In this document: piece by piece, positions 58,795 to 64,000 of the stretch
Numbering within the stretch: position 1 is the stretch's first letter
How the letters are laid out: the number at the start of each line of letters is the position of its first letter
NCBI GenBank assembly: GCA_001972305.1
Contig: BDDD01000077.1
Coordinates: forward strand, 434,001 to 498,000
Reading direction: 5' to 3'
DNA from: Cephalotus follicularis
Taxonomy: Eukaryota > Streptophyta > Magnoliopsida > Oxalidales > Cephalotaceae
Length of the DNA stretch: 64,000 nucleotides
Notes under the pieces: generated by a model
What the model saw: only the letters and a program-made list of their open reading frames with translations
Database searches by the model: none
Told to the model about the DNA's origin: nothing
Made by a program: the position numbers and the translations under genes

Positions 58795-61076
58795 TGTAAC
58801 GCCTGGGATTTTCATTGAATGTAATATTGTATTTCCCGATGTAAGCTTTTCCCATCTTGTGATGTTAAAGCTTGCATGAAAAGATAAAGAAATTGTGAGA
58901 AGTGATGAAACATGGCGAGCAGCTGTCTGTCGGGAGGGATAGTCGACTGGATCCCCTTAGGTGGAACCAGCTGACTGCTGGGAGAAAGACCCGGCTGGAA
59001 CTGTCGATAGAGACAGTCAACCATTGAGATAAGACAATTGACAACCATGTGGTCAGACAACATAACGTGCACGCCAGACCTGTCATGGCAGAGAGAGTGA
59101 TTTGGGGGATTATGTCGGCAGTGAGAGAAGGAGAAAAAAGGGGAAACACGTTTTTCCCCCATAAAAACACACTTTCTTTCCCCCTCTCCAATCAACATTT
59201 CAAGAGATAAAAGAAACAGAGAGTTGTGAGGGAGAAGGAGAGGAAAAAAGAGAGAGAGGTGAAGCCAAATGCTCCATACTTGAGCTGGGGACTTGGAGGC
59301 TCGAACCAATCAGAGAACCGAGCTTGGTGTAGTTGTTACACGGACCTGGGAGCTCTGAACGCCTCGGATCCGGGACTTAAAGAGGTGGATTGCAATTCCT
59401 AACTTGGAATTCGAGGTAGGGGGATTTTATAATTGTGGTTTGTGTTCAGTTACAATGGATGTTCATAGATGAAATGCATGCAATAGACTGAGATATAAGC
59501 ATGAATGTGTGTTACTATTGATGAATGCTCTATTTTGAATGGATTGGGTTGAGACTTGCATGTATGTTCTACTATTTTGGGCACTGCTTGTAGGAGCAGC
59601 TGACTGTCCCAGGAGGATAGCCGATTGTTCAAGGGTACCACCCTACTGTTCAGCAAGAACAACCGACTACTCGATGGGAAACAGCCGGCTACTGGAGGTC
59701 AGCAGCCAATTGTAAAGGGCACAATCAACTATTTGGGGGCAACAGTCGACTGTCCATGTGTCACTCTACCTGGGTTAATTGAGGTGGAATTACTGGGGTG
59801 AGTGGTAAAGAGGAAGACGCGTATTGTTCACGGACTAGCCAACTGCTAAGGAAGACAGTCGACTGATTGAGAGAAAACAGCCGACTGCCAAGAGGGCAGC
59901 CAACTATTGATTGAGGGCAGCCGACTGCCAATAGAGGATAGCCGACTATTGATAGGTGAACAGCTAACTGTCGAGGGGAGACAGCCGACTATTGGGGACT
60001 GATTTGCATTATGAGCATATGTGTACATTGTGCAATGTAATGAACTGAACTGTGAATTGATTTATTACTGATTGTGAAATGTTTTATCATTTTTGGAAGT
60101 GTATACATGATTATTTATAAATCATTACTTTACACGGAAATGTACGTTTTAAGCAAAATATATATTTTCGGAAGATTGTGAAAATGGATTCCAAAAGATC
60201 GTGAACTGTTCAAAGAGTTGTACATCGTGAAAATGTGATGTTTTTAAGTATTTTTAACTTATAAACTACATGGAAAATAGATTGGGTGTCGAATTGATTG
60301 TTTATTGTGATTGTTGTCGTACAAGTTGCGTGGCGGAGGATGCCAGCGATGGCTAGTGGCAGGGTTGGCCTAGGGGCCATGAGTTGGCTGGGTAACTCAC
60401 TGTACCGTGACTTGCTTCGTGCTATCCGGAGTCGGGGCTGATGTCAGGAGTATGACGTTGGGGCCAGGAGTTGGCGACGCTCTTCGTACACATTGTGAAT
60501 TGATTGGTCCTTTGGACATGATTGTGAACCGTGAGATTGTAGCCTTTTGGCATATGTATATACACCTATGTATATACATGCATCGAGATATAGTATGTAT
60601 TGCATCATGATGCATTCATTACATTGCATTGTTTATCACTGGCCCTAAATTACATTTATAATTTAGCCGAGTGAGGACAAAGGCTAACCCCCTACTTTTT
60701 CATATTGATGCAGTGTTATGGATATCGCCCGAGCACGGCCGTATCGAAGGGGAGATGGAGTTTTATTTGCTTGAATAAATGTTAAATTATGTATTGAGAC
60801 ATGTTTTGTTTTGGATTACTGTATTGATATACTAGTGATGCTGATCGACTTTTGATCACGCTCCGTTTGAGGGCTTTTGACAATGGCTTAATGATATTAA
60901 ATGTTGGAATCATGTGGTATGGGATGCATGATTTGGTTTACTTATTCAGCTTATTATTAAATGCTTCAAAAAAATGTTTTGGAATCAATGTTTTAAATTT
61001 ATCGTTTTTTTTTGTATAACCTGGATTCATGATGATTGCCATGACTTAAATGTCATTAATGAAGCAGGGTGTGACA
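58795..61076 (+). repeat. Solo LTR 5
   Basis: This 2.28-kb LTR begins TGTAACGCCTGG and ends AGGGTGTGACA, flanked by the perfect 5-bp duplication tcggc (58790-58794 and 61077-61081). Palindrome clusters are at 58918-59050 and 59595-60000 and the stem-loop at 60663-60687. It is the same family as the partial LTR at 36790-38011 and close to the TekM LTR. No internal region remains. Confidence 0.9.
59595..60000. repeat. Distal CAGYCGRCTG array in solo LTR 5
   Basis: About sixteen decayed and intact copies occur (CAGCCGACTG, CAGTCGACTG, CAGCCGGCTA, CAACCGACTA, CAGCTAACTG), 0.80-1.21 kb from the LTR start. It is more decayed than in TekM, consistent with an older insertion. Confidence 0.75.
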
Positions 61077-62240
61077 TCGGCATGGCACCTTAGGCATGGA
61101 TGCTCTGCCATATGCCATGCCTGGGCATTGGCAGTGGAGCTCCACACCACACCTCGGCATCATGCCTCCTCGGGTAGCACGTCTCCACTGGCGCCTTGCT
61201 GTGGAAGTTCGGCGGTAGGTTGGGCATGGATGCTCAGACGTCATGTACTGCATGCTTTGGATGCATGCTCGGTGCATGCCAACGATGATGGAAGCTCGGG
61301 CGTCCGCCGATGAAGATCTCGGCATGTCGCCATGCTCGAACGCATGACCAGGGGAGCCCAGGCTCCACCTCGGCATCTCTGCACGTAACGCCAACATGCA
61401 AGGCACACTAGTTGGTGCAGGGGTGCAAATGCCAGGGGACAAAATACAAATACTGCTTGCATTACTAATACATTTGTTTAAATAACAACAGTAACACACA
61501 ATGAGACAAACAATAAAACACACAATTAATTCATACAATCAAACAGACCATAAGACAACACACAGCAATCATACACATACAAGCTGGTAGGCGCTCGGAC
61601 ATGAAGCAACCTACCTGGAAAGTGATTTGAAACAGAGATTGCCAACTTCCTTCTTAATTTCAGGACTTCCTTCTGGCTGAGGACTGCTACACACTTTAGC
61701 TTGCCAATTTTTTTCTTCCTTGCACAAATCCTTTGCTCCCAGTGAATGGGTATTTATATATGGAAGTGCATGAGACATGGGGCTTCCTCAAACAACACCC
61801 AACTTGTCCCTTTCTTCCCTTTTCGCCAGCATCCGGCCCCATTTCCCACCTTTCTCATCTCTCTCGATCTTTCTAAAGTGGGAGGAAGTAGAAAATGGCT
61901 AAAACCGTATCAACCAACCATTTATTATCTTTTATAGCCAGGTAAGGAAAAGTCTTGAATTCTCTAGGCAATTTCCAACGGATGCAGGCCTTCTCCAGAA
62001 ATTGGGCCATCCTCCTCCCTTGTGCCAACTTTACACTTTCTTCATTAAATCCCAATTGCCTTATGCCATAAACAAACTCGGCCCAAAAGGAAGAAAACAA
62101 TATCTTAAACCCAAAGTCATAAATTATATTCATTTATGGCCCAAAAAAAAGCACTTCATATTATCCTGTCCTGGCCCAATAGGAAAGAAAAGAATTCCAA
62201 AGCCTAATAATAATACTTTATAATATTTAGGGCTCTTACA

Positions 62241-64000
62241 TCCTCCACTCCTTACAGAAATCTCGTCCCGAGATTTCCTAAGATGAGAATAAATGGGGGT
62301 ACTTAGCCTGCATATCATCTTCTCTTTCCTAGGTAGCCTCTTCCACTCTGTGATATTGCCACAATACTTTCACCAGCGGAATGGTTTTGCTCCTTAGCTG
62401 CTTAATTCATAGGTCGAGAAGTTGGATAGGTATCGCTTCGAAACTCATATCAAGTCTCAACTCCAATGGTTCCCATTGCAGCACATGAGAAGGGTTAGGA
62501 TGATACTTCCTTAGCACTGAAATATGAAACACATTGTGTACATCCGCCAGGCTGGGTGGTAAGGCAAGTCGATAAGCAACAGTACCCACTCTCTTAAGGA
62601 TCTCAAAAGGTCCTATAAATCAAGGCACCAACTCCCCTTTCTTGCTGAACCTCATAATTCCTTTAGTCGGAGAGACCTTAAGGTATACATGATCGCCCAC
62701 AGGGAAATCCAACTCATGCCTGCGGTGGTCTGCATAGCTTTTCTGTCTGCTTTGTGCTGTACGGAGTCTTTCCCGGATAACCATTGCCATCTTAATTGTG
62801 TCCTGTACAAGCTTGGGTCCCATAATACTCTGTTTACCCACTTCAAATGAACAGATATGGGTTATGCATTTCCTTCCATAGAGAGCCTCGAACGGTGCCA
62901 TTCTAATACTAGCATGAAAACTGTTGTTATACGAGAACTCTACTAATGGTAGATGGTCTTCCCAGCTACCTCCCCAATCTAAAACACATGCTCGTAACAT
63001 GTCTTCCAGAGTCTGTATAGTCCTCTTGGACTGTCCATCAGTCTGGGGATGAAAGGCAATGCTAAAATTCAGCTGAGTACCAAAAGCTTCTTGCATTTTT
63101 CTCCAAAACAGCGACGTAAAACGGGGGTCTCTGTCAGATACCAAACTGATTGGTACTCCATGGAGCCTCACAATTTCAGCAACATACAAATTTGCTAGCC
63201 GTGTGAGAGAAACGTTCATCTTGATCGCAAGAAAATGTGCAGATTTGGTAAAGTGATCGACGATCACCCATATAACATCATGACCATTCCTTGTTCCGGG
63301 AAATCCTGTCATGAAATCCATCGTTATGTGTTCCCATTTCCACTGTGCCGCAGGCAACGACTGCAACAAACCTGCCGGTCTTTGGTGTTTTGCTTTAATC
63401 TATTGGCATGTCAAACAGGAAGCAACATACTCAGCTATCTCTCTCTTCATGTTGTTCCACCAATAGCTTAACTTTAGATCTCGGTACATCTTGGCACTTC
63501 CCGGATATACAGAGAAACTGGAGCGATGCGCTTGTGATAACAGTTCATCCTTTAGCTCTTTATTATTAGGAACACATATCCTGCCCTTATATCGGATCAA
63601 TCTGTCACCTTGTACAGAGAAATCCATCCTTAATCCTCCATGTTCGCTCAAAGCTATCTTGAGCAAATCTCCACCATTGCTCTGAGCTTCACGGATCTGG
63701 TCCATTAACCATGGTCGGGTCTGAACATGAGCAATGGTTAGGCAAGCCAATCGACGACTGAGGGCATCTGCAACAATATTAGCTTTTCTTGGATGGTACT
63801 GTATTTCACAGTTATAGTCGTTGAGCAACTCTATCCATCTTCGTTGTCTCATATTCAGGTCCTTCTGTGAAAACAAATACTTTAGGCTTTTGTGATCGGT
63901 GTACACCTCGAACTTTGCACCGTATAAATAATGCCTCCATTTACGCAGCGCGAACACTATCGCTGTTAACTCAAGATCATGAGTTGGATAGTTCTCCTCA
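62241..64000 (-). mobile_element. Chromovirus H internal region (runs off the window)
   Basis: A purine tract adjoins the 3' LTR. Toward the right edge come the chromodomain remnant, integrase and RNase H on the minus strand. The 5' half is outside the window. At least a few breaks are present in the visible part, so it is a fossil. Confidence 0.82.
62300..64000 (-). pseudogene. Chromovirus H RNase H, integrase and chromodomain remnant
   Basis: Minus-strand translation gives, from the right edge, RNase H ([20 protein letters not shown], then [20 protein letters not shown] and ADALSRR) and the integrase zinc region ending ASCLTCQ. The core follows (WVIVDHFTKSAHFLAIKMNV, then LVSDRDPRFTSLFWRKMQEA and [20 protein letters not shown]), then GDHVYLKVSPTKGIMRFSKK and the segment [20 protein letters not shown], close to the chromodomain. 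The sequence differs clearly from TekM (for example SDRDPRFTS against CDRDSIFTS), so it is another chromovirus family. The LTR type also differs. Confidence 0.85.

Larger units (their letters stand above)
58320..61400. repeat. CTCGGCA/GCATGC-rich low-complexity region of LTR H
   Basis: Two GC-rich blocks (58320-58794 and 61077-61400), split by solo LTR 5, are built from irregular repeats of CTCGGCAC, GGCATGG, ATGCTC and CACATGGC. Open frames on both strands here are by-products of composition. This block sits where other LTRs in the window have palindrome arrays. Confidence 0.55.
57650..62240 (-). repeat. 3' LTR of minus-strand chromovirus H, split by solo LTR 5
   Basis: On the minus strand it starts TGTAAGAGCCC at 62240, right after a purine tract (62241-62257). 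The far end is uncertain, about 57650 or beyond. The block around 57765-57795 matches the stem-loop region of solo LTR 1 on the opposite strand. The middle (58320-58794 and 61082-61400) is GC-rich, with many CTCGGCA and GGCATGC words in place of TCGA palindromes. Confidence 0.6.

Noticed and set aside
58407-58815. Long overlapping open frames on both strands
   Set aside because: They arise from GC-rich CTCGGCA/GCATGG repeats in LTR H and have no domain.

Overview
This window is plant nuclear DNA from a repeat-rich, probably heterochromatic region. It consists almost entirely of fossil LTR retrotransposons of the Ty3/gypsy superfamily, inserted one into another. I found no intact host protein gene, tRNA, rRNA or CRISPR. 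The plant assignment rests on four things: chromovirus polyproteins with a C-terminal chromodomain and tRNA-iMet-type primer sites (Tekay/Del-like), Tat/Athila-like Gag, protease and integrase remnants, a plant hAT transposase remnant, and typical plant LTR ends (TGTAACGCCC...GGTGTGACA).

Layout. 1-1803 is the 3' end of a Tat/Athila-like element on the plus strand. 1804-2823 is the end of an older LTR. 2824-4382 is the 3' half of a dead hAT transposon. 4383-5709 holds old, mostly unassignable debris. From 5710 to about 36789 lies one Tat/Athila-like element on the minus strand (here TatB), split by three insertions: a chromovirus (6721-12140, target duplication tatag), a solo LTR (13639-22382, target duplication attat) that itself holds a 5'-truncated chromovirus (about 14705-20853), and a two-LTR chromovirus (24224-36091, target duplication gtttc) whose gag region holds another solo LTR (26639-29213, target duplication cgtag). 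From 36790 a further LTR follows, split by a chromovirus (38012 to about 51991). The 5' LTR of that element holds another chromovirus (38592-48936, target duplication agaat), which holds a third solo LTR (42356-45286, target duplication ccggt). 51992-57010 is an LTR fragment holding a fourth solo LTR (52923-55635, target duplication tatgt). 57011-57199 is a short exon-like open stretch of unknown origin. The window ends in a minus-strand chromovirus whose 3' LTR (about 57650-62240) holds a fifth solo LTR (58795-61076, target duplication tcggc) and whose integrase and RNase H run off the right edge.

How it fits together. The nesting gives a relative history up to five levels deep. All coding regions look broken. 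Five solo LTRs show that recombination between LTRs has been removing element bodies. The most interesting structure is not a gene. Nearly every LTR, across unrelated families, carries arrays of about 10-12 bp palindromes with a TCGA-like centre (CAGTCGACTG, ACATCGATGT and ACGTCGACGT types). In most chromovirus LTRs these sit in two clusters at the same relative positions, about 120-330 and 800-1400 bp from the LTR start. Each LTR family also carries a short conserved stem-loop in its 3' third. All boundaries were read by eye, without alignment software.
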